A stretch of 64,000 nt of DNA. Origin: Haliea sp040221975. Lineage in GTDB: Bacteria; Pseudomonadota; Gammaproteobacteria; Pseudomonadales; Halieaceae. Below the pieces are notes generated by a model, which had not been told where the DNA came from, ran no database searches, and worked only from the letters and a program-made list of their open reading frames with translations. Location of the stretch: the NCBI GenBank assembly GCA_040221975.1, contig JAVJWR010000019.1:62001-126000 (forward strand). The letters are read 5' to 3'. Below, in pieces: positions 44,840 to 53,253 of this stretch. The translations under genes were made by a program, and so were the position numbers. Position 1 is the first letter of the stretch, and every line of letters begins with the position of its first letter.

Positions 44840-45464
44840 GCAGACTCCTCAGTTCGCCCAGATCTTCCAGTTCGAGGACCAACTCCACGGCCGCGGGGGG
44901 CGGCAGCGCGACGCCGGGCCGGCTGGTATCCGCCACCCAGTTTTCCGGCCAGTTGCGGGTCTCGACCACCGTCCCGCGAGCACCCGGGCGCAGGGACTCC
45001 GGGGTATCGAGGAATGACAGGCGCAGGCCCGTGACCCCCTCCAGCAACAACACGCGCTGCGGCTCGGTCACCGAGGCCCGGTCCAGCACCGGGTAACTCT
45101 CCCGCCAGAGGCTGTCGTCCAGCCACAGGTAGTTGACGCGCTGCAGGTTGCTCCTCGGATACTCGGCCGAATTGTGCCAACCGCTGCGGGTAAAGCTCAG
45201 CATGAAGCGGGCCGCCCGCCCGCCGATCAGTGCCGGCTCCTCTTCACCGAACTCGTCCCGCACCGGGCGCTCGACAAAATGGCGCAGGTCGCGGCTGACA
45301 ATCATCAGGGCGCGGTTCACTTCCCAGGTGCGCTCGGCCACCGCCCGCGTACTCTCGACCCCGCTGATCACGGTCGACAGTCCGGTGTAGGACACCGCCG
45401 CCACGAAGGCGGTGATCGCCAGGGCGATCAGGACTTCCACCAGAGTGAACCCGCTACTCCTCAC
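44820..45464 (-). CDS. gspJ: Type II secretion minor pseudopilin J
   Basis: A 214-residue minor pseudopilin. The prepilin cleavage site is in MRSSG|FTLVEVLIALAITAF, with Glu at +5. The GTG start at 45464 has GGAGG six bases upstream and overlaps gspI by 11 nt; a longer reading runs far into gspI. GspI, GspJ and GspK form the tip complex that starts pseudopilus assembly. Confidence 0.92.
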   Translation of the reverse strand: MRSSGFTLVEVLIALAITAFVAAVSYTGLSTVISGVESTRAVAERTWEVNRALMIVSRDLRHFVERPVRDEFGEEEPALIGGRAARFMLSFTRSGWHNSAEYPRSNLQRVNYLWLDDSLWRESYPVLDRASVTEPQRVLLLEGVTGLRLSFLDTPESLRPGARGTVVETRNWPENWVADTSRPGVALPPPAAVELVLELEDLGELRSLHALPPL

Positions 45465-45888
45465 CGGGCACCTCCGGAGCCTGACGCCGGTCCTCGAACA
45501 TGAAAGCGACCAGGGTATGCAAGGGCAGGCGGCTCTCGTCCTCGCCTGCGCGCACTGCAATCTCCACCCGGTAGAAGGACTGGACCTGGGTGGCGCTGCT
45601 GGCCAGGCGCCAGTGCCATTGCCGCCCGGCAAGTTCCTCAACGCCGCTGTCGACACCGCTGAAGAGTCCGGATCGGGCCGCGGTGAGCAGCCGCAGCTCC
45701 ACCAGCTTGTTGTTGGCCACCATCTGCGCCAGAGACTTGTCACGCAGGTAGCCGGTGCCGTCCACCTGTTGATAGAGGGCAAACATCAGGGCCGGCAACG
45801 CCAGCGCGACCACAGCCAGGGCCACCATGACCTCCACCAGGGTGAAGCCGGGCTGGCGCAACGGCTTCCTAGGAGCGGTCAAAGTCAT
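45454..45888 (-). CDS. gspI: Type II secretion minor pseudopilin I
   Basis: A 144-residue minor pseudopilin with the prepilin motif RQPG|FTLVEVMVALAVVALAL and Glu at +5. The start is uncertain between the ATG at 45888 and a GTG four codons upstream; neither has a strong site. It overlaps gspH by 20 nt and gspJ by 11 nt. Confidence 0.9.
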   Translation of the reverse strand: MTLTAPRKPLRQPGFTLVEVMVALAVVALALPALMFALYQQVDGTGYLRDKSLAQMVANNKLVELRLLTAARSGLFSGVDSGVEELAGRQWHWRLASSATQVQSFYRVEIAVRAGEDESRLPLHTLVAFMFEDRRQAPEVPGEE

Positions 45889-46534
45889 CTGCCACTTCAC
45901 CGCGACGCAGCAGCGTCATCCGCCCCAGCAGGTCCCACTGCAGGCGCCAGAGAATCTCGCCTGTATCACGGCGGCGCAATTCCAGCTCGCCGGGAACGAC
46001 CTCGCCACTGGCATGGAAGATCACCTGCGGCGCCGCATCCGCCGCCACCGGCGCGGGTTGCAGGTCGGTTTCCGGCACATTTTCCAGCATCAGTGCAAGG
46101 TCCACTTCCGCCGGCAGTGTCTGCTCGGTGAACACGTCAGAGGCTGCCAGCGGCGCGCGCCAACCTTCGGGGCGCCGTTCACGCCAGGCGTAGCCGTAGG
46201 TGGTTTCCGGGCCACGAGCATTCAGAAACAGCAGCAAACCCATGTCGCGACCCGACATCTGGGCCTCATCAAGCGCGAACAGGGCGATGTTCTGGATCTC
46301 GCGCACCTGGGCTTCCAGGCGCAGGTCCTGGTTGCCGGAGCCGACATTCAGCGTCGCCAGCGAGGTAATCAGCACCACCACGAACAACACCACCAGCAAC
46401 TCCAGCAGACTGAAGCCGTGGGGCGGCCTTCCGTGGGGCGGCTTTCCGTGGGGCGGCCTTCCGTTGGGCAGCCTCCCGCGGGGCGCTCTGCCGCCGACCG
46501 GGGCTGCGCAGGCCGCCCGCTGCCGACGGCTCAC
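45869..46534 (-). CDS. gspH: Type II secretion minor pseudopilin H with repeat-bearing leader
   Basis: A 221-residue minor pseudopilin. The prepilin motif is HG|FSLLELLVVLFVVVLITSL with Glu at +5, but the leader before it is about 40 residues instead of the usual 6-15. The leader ends in five pentapeptide repeats, RAPRG-RLPNG-RPPHG-KPPHG-RPPHG. The GTG start at 46534 has AGGA 8 bases upstream and lies 4 nt after gspG; no shorter start is available because no start codon lies between the repeats and the motif. Confidence 0.88.
   Translation of the reverse strand: MSRRQRAACAAPVGGRAPRGRLPNGRPPHGKPPHGRPPHGFSLLELLVVLFVVVLITSLATLNVGSGNQDLRLEAQVREIQNIALFALDEAQMSGRDMGLLLFLNARGPETTYGYAWRERRPEGWRAPLAASDVFTEQTLPAEVDLALMLENVPETDLQPAPVAADAAPQVIFHASGEVVPGELELRRRDTGEILWRLQWDLLGRMTLLRRGEVADDFDRS
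46416..46490. repeat. Five tandem 15-bp repeats inside gspH
   Basis: Units at 46416-46430, 46431-46445, 46446-46460, 46461-46475 and 46476-46490. The first three are nearly identical (CCGTGGGGCGGCCTT, one change); the last two are degenerate. Each encodes one [R/K]-x-P-x-G pentapeptide on the minus strand. The unit length is a multiple of three, so expansion or contraction keeps the frame. Confidence 0.85.
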
Positions 46535-46538
46535 GGAA

Positions 46539-46982
46539 TCAGTCCTGCTCTTTCCAGTTGCCGACATCTGCATTCTGGCCCTCGCCCCCGGACAAGCCAT
46601 CGGCACCCAGGCTATAGATGTCCACCTCGCCATGCTCACCGGGACTCAGGTACAGATAGGGGCGGCCCCAGGGGTCCAGCGGGACTTCCTGCAAATAACC
46701 GCCGTCCTTGAAATTCCGCGGCTGTGGATCGAGATTGCTGGCGGAAACCAGCGCCTGCAGCCCCTGCTCGGTCGTTGGATACACGTAATTGTCGAGCCGG
46801 TAGATCTTGAGCGCTGTCTCAATGGCCTTGAAGTCAGCGTGGACCTTCTGGATCCGCGCCTCGTCGGCACGGTTCAGCACTGTTGGCGCCACCACACTGA
46901 TCAGCAGCCCCATGATTACCAGCACCACCAGAATTTCCACCAGGGAGAACCCCCCCTGCACACGTCTTGTCGGGATATTCAT
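46539..46982 (-). CDS. gspG: Type II secretion major pseudopilin G
   Basis: A 147-residue major pseudopilin. The leader MNIPTRRVQGG is followed by FSLVEILVVLVIMGLLISVV, with Glu at +5. The C-terminal region has PTTEQGLQALV, DPWGRPYLY and the calcium-site area YSLGADGLSGGEGQNADVG. The ATG at 46982 gives the normal short leader. It follows gspF by 4 nt. Confidence 0.97.
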   Translation of the reverse strand: MNIPTRRVQGGFSLVEILVVLVIMGLLISVVAPTVLNRADEARIQKVHADFKAIETALKIYRLDNYVYPTTEQGLQALVSASNLDPQPRNFKDGGYLQEVPLDPWGRPYLYLSPGEHGEVDIYSLGADGLSGGEGQNADVGNWKEQD

Positions 46983-46986
46983 ATCG

Positions 46987-48207
46987 CTATCGCACCATTG
47001 TATTGAGATCAAAAATAGGCAGCAGGATGGCCATGACAATGACCAGCACCATGGCACCCATGAAGACGACCAGCAGCGGCTCCAGCAGGCTCATCATGGT
47101 ACCGAGCGTCATTTCCAGTTCCCGCTCCTGATTGGTGGCCGAACGCTGCAGCATGGTTTCCAGTTCACCGCTGGTTTCACCGCTGGCCACCATGTGCACC
47201 ATCATCGGCGGAAAGCGGCCACTTTCGCGCAGGGCCCGGTGCAGGCTGCTGCCTTCCTGCACCCTCTCTGCCACCCGCGCACTGTCGTCCCGCAATACCA
47301 GGTTGGTCAAGACCTGGCCGGCGATATGCAGCGACTGCAGCAGCGGCACGCCGCTGGCCATCAGGATGCTGAGGGTGGAGGCAAAGCGGGCGGTATCCAC
47401 GGCGGTGACCAGCCGGGAGATGCCGGGCAGGCGCAGCAGCAGGCCGTGCCAGCGCTTGCGCCGCGCGGGCAGCCGCAGCCAGCGTCGCAATCCGATGACG
47501 AGGGCCACCGCCGCCAGCAGAACCCAGAGGGCATAGTCGCGGGAGAAGTCGCTGGCGGCGATCAGGCCGCGGGTCAGCAGCGGCAGCTCGCGGTTGGTGT
47601 GGGCGAAAATCCCGATCAGCTCCGGCACCACGAAGACCATCAGCGCCACCACCACGGCGACGGCCACCCCCACGAGAATAAAGGGGTAGATCATCGCCAT
47701 TTTCATTTTCTGCGCGGTGTACTGGCGCTGCTCATTGTAGTCCGCCAGCTGCGCCAGCACCGGTCCGAGGTAGCCCGCATGCTCGCCGGCATTGACCATG
47801 GCCCGGTACATTTCGTTGAACACCAGCGGAAACTCGCCCATCGCATAGGCCAGCGTGTGCCCCTCCGCCACTCGCGAGCGCACCTGCAACAGCAGGCCCT
47901 TGGTGCGCGCCTTGCGGCTCTGCTCGGCGGCGGCCTGCAGACACTCATCCAGCGGCAGGTTCGACTGCACCAGGGTCGCCAGCTGGCGGGTGACCAGCGC
48001 CAGCTCGGACACGCTGATCCGGGGCTGCAAGAACGCAAGGTTGAAGCGGGGCTGGTTGGCCGCCTGGCGATTGGCCACCTCCACCTCCACCGGCCGCAGC
48101 TTCTGGCTGCGCAGCTGGCTGCGCACCTGCCGCTCGGAGTCGCCCTCCAGCACGCCCTTGACCAGCTTGCCGCCAGGGTTGAGTGCCCGATACCGATATG
48201 CCGTCAT
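46987..48207 (-). CDS. gspF: Type II secretion inner-membrane protein F
   Basis: A 406-residue polytopic platform protein with two T2SSF domains and three membrane segments (for example YPFILVGVAVAVVVALMVFV and LLVVFMGAMVLVIVMAILLP). The N-terminus MTAYRYRALNPGGKLVKGV is canonical. GspF couples the GspE motor to pseudopilus growth. It lies 15 nt after gspE. Confidence 0.97.
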   Translation of the reverse strand: MTAYRYRALNPGGKLVKGVLEGDSERQVRSQLRSQKLRPVEVEVANRQAANQPRFNLAFLQPRISVSELALVTRQLATLVQSNLPLDECLQAAAEQSRKARTKGLLLQVRSRVAEGHTLAYAMGEFPLVFNEMYRAMVNAGEHAGYLGPVLAQLADYNEQRQYTAQKMKMAMIYPFILVGVAVAVVVALMVFVVPELIGIFAHTNRELPLLTRGLIAASDFSRDYALWVLLAAVALVIGLRRWLRLPARRKRWHGLLLRLPGISRLVTAVDTARFASTLSILMASGVPLLQSLHIAGQVLTNLVLRDDSARVAERVQEGSSLHRALRESGRFPPMMVHMVASGETSGELETMLQRSATNQERELEMTLGTMMSLLEPLLVVFMGAMVLVIVMAILLPIFDLNTMVR

Positions 48208-48222
48208 CGCCAGCTACCGCGC

Positions 48223-49725
48223 TCAGGTGACTGCGGTGACACGCAGCACTTCTTCGATGCTGGTCTCCCCGGACAGGATCCGGCGGCGGCCATCTTCCTG
48301 AATGCCGGGATACAGCTTGCGCGCTTCCTGCAGCATCTGCTGCTCGCTGGCGCCCTCGTGAATCATCAGGCGCAGCGCGTCGTTGACCTCGATCAACTCG
48401 TAGATCCCGGTGCGGCCGCGGTAGCCGCCGTAGTTGCAGTGCTCGCAGCCCACCGCCCGGCAGATTTGCAGTCGGTCGCCCATGTCCTGATCAACCCCCA
48501 ACAGCGTCCGCTCCGAGGGGGACGGTTCATAGGCCTGCTTGCAATCCCTGCACAGCAGGCGCACCAGGCGCTGCGCCATGACGCCGATCAGGCTGGACGA
48601 CAGGAGAAACGGTTCAATACCCATGTCCTGTAGCCGGGTAACCGCGCCGATCGCGGTGTTGGTGTGCAGGGTGGACAGCACCAGGTGCCCGGTCAGGGAC
48701 GCCTGCACCGCGATCTCCGCGGTCTCCAGGTCGCGGATCTCGCCCACCATCACCACGTCCGGGTCCTGGCGCAAAATCGCGCGCAGGCCCCGGGCAAAGG
48801 TCATGTCGACCTTGGGATTGACCTGGGTCTGGCCGACGCCGGGCAGCATGTATTCGATCGGGTCCTCGATGGTGAGGATATTGCGGGTGGTCTGGTTGAT
48901 GTGCGACAGGCCCGCATACAGGGTGGTGGTCTTGCCGGAGCCGGTGGGGCCGGTCACCAGAATGATCCCGTGGGGACTGTGCAGCGCCTTTTCGTAACTC
49001 GAAAGTACCTGTTCGTTCATCGCCAGCTGCTTCAATTCCAGCTGACCGGCCTGTTTGTCGAGCAGGCGCAGCACCACCCGCTCGCCGTGCGCGGAGGGCA
49101 TGGTGGACATGCGGATGTCCACCGCGTGGCCGGCAATGCGCACGGATATGCGGCCGTCCTGGGGCACACGCTTCTCGGCGATGTCGAGCCGGGCCATGAC
49201 CTTGAGCCGGGACACCAGCAGCGGTGCCAGCATGCGCTTGGGGGAAAGGATTTCAGCCAGTACGCCGTCGATGCGGTAACGCACGCTGAGGCGGTCTTCA
49301 AAGGTTTCTATATGGATGTCCGAGGCCTGTTCACGCACCGCCTGGGAGAGGATGGCGTTGATCAGACGGATAATGGGGGCGTCGTCCTCGGCGTCCATCA
49401 GGTCGCCGCTATCGGGAATCTCGTCCGCCAAACGGCTGAGATCGACATCGGCACTGATGTCCTCCGCCATCTGCACCGCCGCATTATTGTCGCGCTGGTA
49501 GGCCTGGGAGAGCCGGCGCTGGAACTCCGCTTCGGCCACCGCTTCCAGGACGAAGGGAGCGCCCAGCCAGCGCCGTAATTCCAGCAACACCTGGGGCCCG
49601 GGCTCGGCGCGACAGCTGACCACAACGCCGTCCGGTCGGCCGTGCACCAGCACCCCATACTGCTTGGCGAACGCGAACGGCAACGCCCTCGGCGGCTCCG
49701 GGCTGGCCGCAGCTGCCACCGTCAT
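48223..49725 (-). CDS. gspE: Type II secretion ATPase E
   Basis: A 500-residue hexameric ATPase that powers pseudopilus assembly. Walker A is GPTGSGKTTT (K265), followed by the Asp box (ILTIEDPIEY), Walker B (ILRQDPDVVMVGEIRD) and His box (LVLSTLHTN). A C-terminal zinc knuckle with four cysteines is present (CRDC and CEHC). The ATG shares one base with the gspD stop (TGATG); an upstream reading lies within gspD. Confidence 0.97.
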   Translation of the reverse strand: MTVAAAASPEPPRALPFAFAKQYGVLVHGRPDGVVVSCRAEPGPQVLLELRRWLGAPFVLEAVAEAEFQRRLSQAYQRDNNAAVQMAEDISADVDLSRLADEIPDSGDLMDAEDDAPIIRLINAILSQAVREQASDIHIETFEDRLSVRYRIDGVLAEILSPKRMLAPLLVSRLKVMARLDIAEKRVPQDGRISVRIAGHAVDIRMSTMPSAHGERVVLRLLDKQAGQLELKQLAMNEQVLSSYEKALHSPHGIILVTGPTGSGKTTTLYAGLSHINQTTRNILTIEDPIEYMLPGVGQTQVNPKVDMTFARGLRAILRQDPDVVMVGEIRDLETAEIAVQASLTGHLVLSTLHTNTAIGAVTRLQDMGIEPFLLSSSLIGVMAQRLVRLLCRDCKQAYEPSPSERTLLGVDQDMGDRLQICRAVGCEHCNYGGYRGRTGIYELIEVNDALRLMIHEGASEQQMLQEARKLYPGIQEDGRRRILSGETSIEEVLRVTAVT

Positions 49726-51746
49726 CAGCGCTCCTCCGCGGCGGCAGGGGTGCTTTGCGCCTCGTCCCGGATGTCCTCCAGTTGCCGGATCTGCTCTTCC
49801 CACTCGGGCAGCACCGGCACATTGTCGTCCTCCAGGAACATCAGCCCGCGCTCGCGGCGCAGCAACTGCTGGTCGCGGATGAAACGGTACTTCTCCGCGG
49901 TGGCGCCGGCCAGCTGCCGGTCGTCGCGAATGATGGTGGGACGGATAAAGATCAACAGGTTGGTCTTCACCACCGACACCGCATCGCTGCGGAACAGACG
50001 GCCCAACAGCGGAATGTCACCCAGCAACGGCACTTTCTGGCTGCCATCCTGGACGTCATCCTTGATCAGGCCACCCAGCACCACCATGCGGCCATTCGCT
50101 GCCAGCACCTTGGTCTGCAGGATGCGTTCGTTGGTAATCAGGTCCGAGGCCTCCAGCACCGCCGAGGTATTGCTGAGGCTCGACACCTCCTGGGAAATAT
50201 CCAGCACCACCGAATCCCCCTCGTTGATGTGAGGCGTGACTTTCAGGGTGATACCCACGTTCTGGCGTTCGATGGTCTGAAACGGGTTCTGGGCGCCATC
50301 GCCGGTACCGGTGCTGGTAAAGGAGCCGGTCACAAAGGGGACATTCTGGCCCACAGTGATGTAGGCCTCCTGATTGTCCAGGGTCAGCAGGCTGGGCGTG
50401 GACAGGATATTGGCGTTGGACTGACGGTTGAGGGCATTGAGGATGACCGTCATGGACAGGTCATCGTCGACCACGCCCCAGCCCAGGGACAGGCCAGGAG
50501 ACTGGGCGATGGCCCCGGCCAGGGCGCCGACATTGAAATCGCCCGTGGTGGTGGCGCCATCGCTGCTGTCATCATCCGGCAGGATCGCGCCGGCAATCCG
50601 GCCCGCCCGGGGATCATCGGGGTTGATATTGCCGCCGTAGAAGCCGTCCTCGTTGGCGAACAGCCACTGCAGGCCGAGATCCTGACCGTCGCGGACCTCC
50701 AGTTCGACGATGATTGCCTCCACCAGCACCTGGGCCCGGCGGATATCCAGGCGCGCAATGACAGCCTCCAGCGATGCCATTTCATCGGCGGGGGCGGTGA
50801 TAATGAGGGCGTTGGTGTTCTTGTCCGCCTCGATGGTGGCACTGTTGCTGTTGCTGCGCTGTTGCGCACCCCCCTCGTTCCCGTCCACGCGGGTAATATT
50901 CTGCATGACCCGGGTCAGGACGTCGGCGAGGTCTTCCGCCTTGGCATACTCCAGGTACAGCACCTTGACATTGCCACTCTGCTCCAACGGTGTATCGAGG
51001 TAGCGGATCAGGCGCGTCATGCGCGCCCGCTCCAGTTCATCGGCGCTGACCAGTACACTGTTGGTGCGGGTATCCGCCACCAGCAACACTTCCACCTCGC
51101 TGCCCTGCTGGGCCTCGGACTTGTTGAGTTGCTCCAGCATCCGCACCACGTCCTCGGCGACACCGTACTTGAGTTTGATGACCTCGGCTTCCTGCACCGC
51201 CGTGCGGTCCATGCGCTCGATAATCGCGGCGATTCGATCGATGTTCGAGGCAACATCGGAAATGATGATCGCGTTGCTGGGCGCATAGGCCGCCATGTGC
51301 GCCTGCTGTGGCACCAGCGGCCGCAGTACCGGAATCAGCTTTGCCGCGGAGATATTCTGCAGCCGCATGACCTGGGTAACGTACTCGTCATTGCCCCGCT
51401 GGCCCTCATCATCGCGCACCGTCACCGGTGCCGAGCGCGCATCCTTGCTCTGGATCACTCGCACCACACCGCCAGAGCGTACCGCCGTGTAACCGTGCAC
51501 CTCCAGAATGGAGAGGAACAGGTCGTAGAGCTCGCTGCGGGACACTGGTTTGCTGGAGACGACCCTGACCTTGCCCTTGACCGCAGGGTCGACCACGATG
51601 GTGGTCTCCGTGGCTTCGGCCACGAACTTGATCAGCTCCTGAATATCGGTTTCTTTCAGATTGACAGTGAAATCCTGGGCCTTCGCAGCGCCGGAGCCCA
51701 GCGCGACGAGCAGAATAAGCAGTGGGGCCTGCAGTGCCCGCGACAT
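49725..51746 (-). CDS. gspD: Type II secretion secretin D
   Basis: A 673-residue outer-membrane secretin. A signal peptide (MSRALQAPLLILLVALGSGAAKAQ) precedes the N0 domain (FTVNLKETDIQELIKFVAE), repeated N1-N3 domains, and the secretin core (VPFVTGSFT, VGITLKVTPHINEGDSVVLD, VVLGGLIKDD). The short C-terminal tail shows no obvious S-domain. The ATG at 51746 gives a clean signal peptide; a GTG 9 nt upstream is possible. Confidence 0.97.
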   Translation of the reverse strand: MSRALQAPLLILLVALGSGAAKAQDFTVNLKETDIQELIKFVAEATETTIVVDPAVKGKVRVVSSKPVSRSELYDLFLSILEVHGYTAVRSGGVVRVIQSKDARSAPVTVRDDEGQRGNDEYVTQVMRLQNISAAKLIPVLRPLVPQQAHMAAYAPSNAIIISDVASNIDRIAAIIERMDRTAVQEAEVIKLKYGVAEDVVRMLEQLNKSEAQQGSEVEVLLVADTRTNSVLVSADELERARMTRLIRYLDTPLEQSGNVKVLYLEYAKAEDLADVLTRVMQNITRVDGNEGGAQQRSNSNSATIEADKNTNALIITAPADEMASLEAVIARLDIRRAQVLVEAIIVELEVRDGQDLGLQWLFANEDGFYGGNINPDDPRAGRIAGAILPDDDSSDGATTTGDFNVGALAGAIAQSPGLSLGWGVVDDDLSMTVILNALNRQSNANILSTPSLLTLDNQEAYITVGQNVPFVTGSFTSTGTGDGAQNPFQTIERQNVGITLKVTPHINEGDSVVLDISQEVSSLSNTSAVLEASDLITNERILQTKVLAANGRMVVLGGLIKDDVQDGSQKVPLLGDIPLLGRLFRSDAVSVVKTNLLIFIRPTIIRDDRQLAGATAEKYRFIRDQQLLRRERGLMFLEDDNVPVLPEWEEQIRQLEDIRDEAQSTPAAAEER

Positions 51747-51789
51747 GATTCTCACTGTGATGACTATCCTCGGTTTGCGTGTCGTGACT

Positions 51790-52842
51790 CTACCACTGTT
51801 CGCCAGTGGCAGCACCCAGACTGACGTTGACAGCGACGGCCTCGCCGCCGCGCAGCAGCTCGAACGAGGCTTCACTGGCGGAGCGCATGGCCTGGTAGAG
51901 TCGCATGGTATTGGCCGGGTCGGACAGGGGCATGCCGTTTACGGCCACCACCAGGTCACCGCTGCGGAAACCGAGCTTTTCAAACTGCTCCCGGTCGCGC
52001 CCTGGGGTCAGGCGATAACCCTGCAATTCGCCCCCATCCCGCACTGCCGCGATCCGCACCAGCTCCGCAAGGGATTGCGGATCTCGATACAACTGGTCGC
52101 GGTAATCGCTCGCCAGGGCCGTGGCGTCGGCATCAGCGCGCTTGTCCACAACCTGCACCACGGCGACAGCCGGCCGCGCGATCCTGGCGCGTGCGGACTC
52201 TTCCAGGCGCACTCCCGTCAGCTGCGCGTCCAGGGCGCTGGGTTGATACAGCAGCAGCAGCTCGTAAGTGCCGCCGTTGTCGAGCACCACCTGGGAGGGC
52301 ATGACCTTGGCGAGGGTGACACGGCCGGAAGCCGGCAGCGTGTCATCCACCGCATACACCGCCTGCTGACCCCGGTGTTCGATAATCGCACTGCCCGCAC
52401 CATCTGCGCTGAAGGCAATGATGCCGCGCAATACCAGATCCAGCCGTGTTTCCCGGGCGCCCTTCTCTATCCCCTCGCGTTCAACGCTGGCGGCAGCCAG
52501 CTCGGCCTCAGGCTCGGCGGTCACGGCAGCGCCCGGCTCGCCAAACAGGGGCCAGCTACGCAGGGCATCAATATCTACCTGGGCAGCGCCGGCACCGCCA
52601 CTGCCTGCACTGAGCACCGGCGGATTGATGATTTGTCCGCTCACCGGCCGCGATCCGGCCTGCGGAAACAGCGCCCAGATCAGCTGGGCCAGCGCGACCA
52701 GGACCCAAACGGAAAACAGCGCCACCAGCAGCCAGCGCAAGCGCCGGCTGTTGGCGGGTTCCGAAAGGGACGCCACCCTGAGCTGCAGCCACCCGGGAAC
52801 CCGGGTCGCGATAGTGCGATAACTGAGCCGATCAGCGGCCAA
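51790..52842 (-). CDS. gspC: Type II secretion protein C
   Basis: A 350-residue inner-membrane protein linking the platform to the secretin: one helix (LLVALFSVWVLVALAQLIWA), the homology region (WPLFG onward, with DLVLRGIIAFSADGAGSAII) and a C-terminal PDZ domain (FRSGDLVVAVNGMPLSDPA). The TTG start has AGGAGA about 5 bases upstream; there is no competing ATG. First gene of the twelve-gene gspC-N operon. Confidence 0.93.
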   Translation of the reverse strand: MAADRLSYRTIATRVPGWLQLRVASLSEPANSRRLRWLLVALFSVWVLVALAQLIWALFPQAGSRPVSGQIINPPVLSAGSGGAGAAQVDIDALRSWPLFGEPGAAVTAEPEAELAAASVEREGIEKGARETRLDLVLRGIIAFSADGAGSAIIEHRGQQAVYAVDDTLPASGRVTLAKVMPSQVVLDNGGTYELLLLYQPSALDAQLTGVRLEESARARIARPAVAVVQVVDKRADADATALASDYRDQLYRDPQSLAELVRIAAVRDGGELQGYRLTPGRDREQFEKLGFRSGDLVVAVNGMPLSDPANTMRLYQAMRSASEASFELLRGGEAVAVNVSLGAATGEQW

Positions 52843-52899
52843 GGCGCTCTCCTGGGTTTGCGCGCCTGCGGGAAGCGAGGCGCGTACTACTCCGACCCG

Positions 52900-52970
52900 A
52901 TTATAGGGGGCACCATTGAAAGATAAAACCGTGACAATTCCGTGGCAGTAGTGTGACAGTCACGTGACAG
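52900..52970 (-). promoter_or_regulatory. Tandem Pho boxes and -10 element upstream of gspC
   Basis: Read toward gspC, four hexamers CTGTCA, CTGTCA, CTGCCA and TTGTCA start at 52970, 52959, 52948 and 52937, exactly 11 bp apart. The E. coli PhoB box is two CTGTCA elements 11 bp apart, so this is two consecutive boxes. The 5-bp linkers (CGTGA, CACTA, CGGAA) are less AT-rich than consensus. A perfect TATAAT (52905-52900) follows 21 bp after the last unit; a degenerate fifth unit may fill the gap. The operon is therefore predicted to be activated by PhoB under phosphate limitation. Confidence 0.65.
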
Positions 52971-52985
52971 CACCAAAACAGGGGC

Positions 52986-53011
52986 AAAAAAAAACCGGCT
53001 CGGAAGCCGGT
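52986..53011 (-). terminator. Intrinsic terminator, minus strand
   Basis: A perfect 7-bp stem (ACCGGCT / AGCCGGT, tetraloop) is followed on the minus strand by nine consecutive T. It stops any leftward transcript just before the Pho boxes and so insulates the gsp operon; the transcript it ends must begin within 53012-53253. Confidence 0.75.
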
Positions 53012-53157
53012 CTAGAGATGGAGTCTCTACAAGGGGGATTGAGGACCTGAACGGTAACAATCGGCGACGGTGCTGTATCGCGAGTGCCAGTCTCCATTAC
53101 CTGGACTACACCGTCTCTGCTCACTATGACCCGGCGCTGTTGGCGCAGTTCCACTGC
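53012..53157. ncRNA. Candidate structured non-coding RNA between gspC and cysK
   Basis: No supported gene. The stretch can fold: GACGGTG (53066-53072) pairs with CACCGTC (53109-53115), enclosing a CCAG/CTGG stem, and ATGGAG near 53019 can pair with CTCCAT near 53093. It is bounded by an intrinsic terminator on each side, one per strand. It may be a small RNA read leftward (the stronger terminator, nine U) or a cysK leader read rightward. No convincing promoter was found. Confidence 0.35.
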
Positions 53158-53183
53158 CGGTGAAAAAAATTTTCACCGTTTTT
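53158..53183 (+). terminator. Intrinsic terminator-like hairpin upstream of cysK
   Basis: CGGTGAAAA and TTTTCACCG form a 9-bp stem with a 3-nt loop, followed by five T on the plus strand. No plus-strand gene ends before it, so it terminates an RNA starting in 52843-53157 or acts as an attenuator for cysK, whose ATG is 70 nt downstream. Confidence 0.6.
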
Positions 53184-53253
53184 GGCCCATGGACAGGGGA
53201 GCACCACTTGTCTACCCTTGCCGGCAAACTGTCCCACCCCGCAGGAGCTGCTC

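Noticed and set aside
46416..46490. Five regularly spaced short repeats considered as a CRISPR-like or satellite array.
   Set aside because: There are no spacers; the units are contiguous, in frame, and inside gspH.
49755..51824. A 689-codon open frame opposite gspD.
   Set aside because: Antisense shadow of the secretin; no motifs and biased composition.
52960..53154. A 64-codon minus-strand frame across the cysK-gspC interval.
   Set aside because: It reads straight through the strong intrinsic terminator at 52986-53011 and its GTG has no ribosome binding site, so a non-coding RNA is a better explanation.
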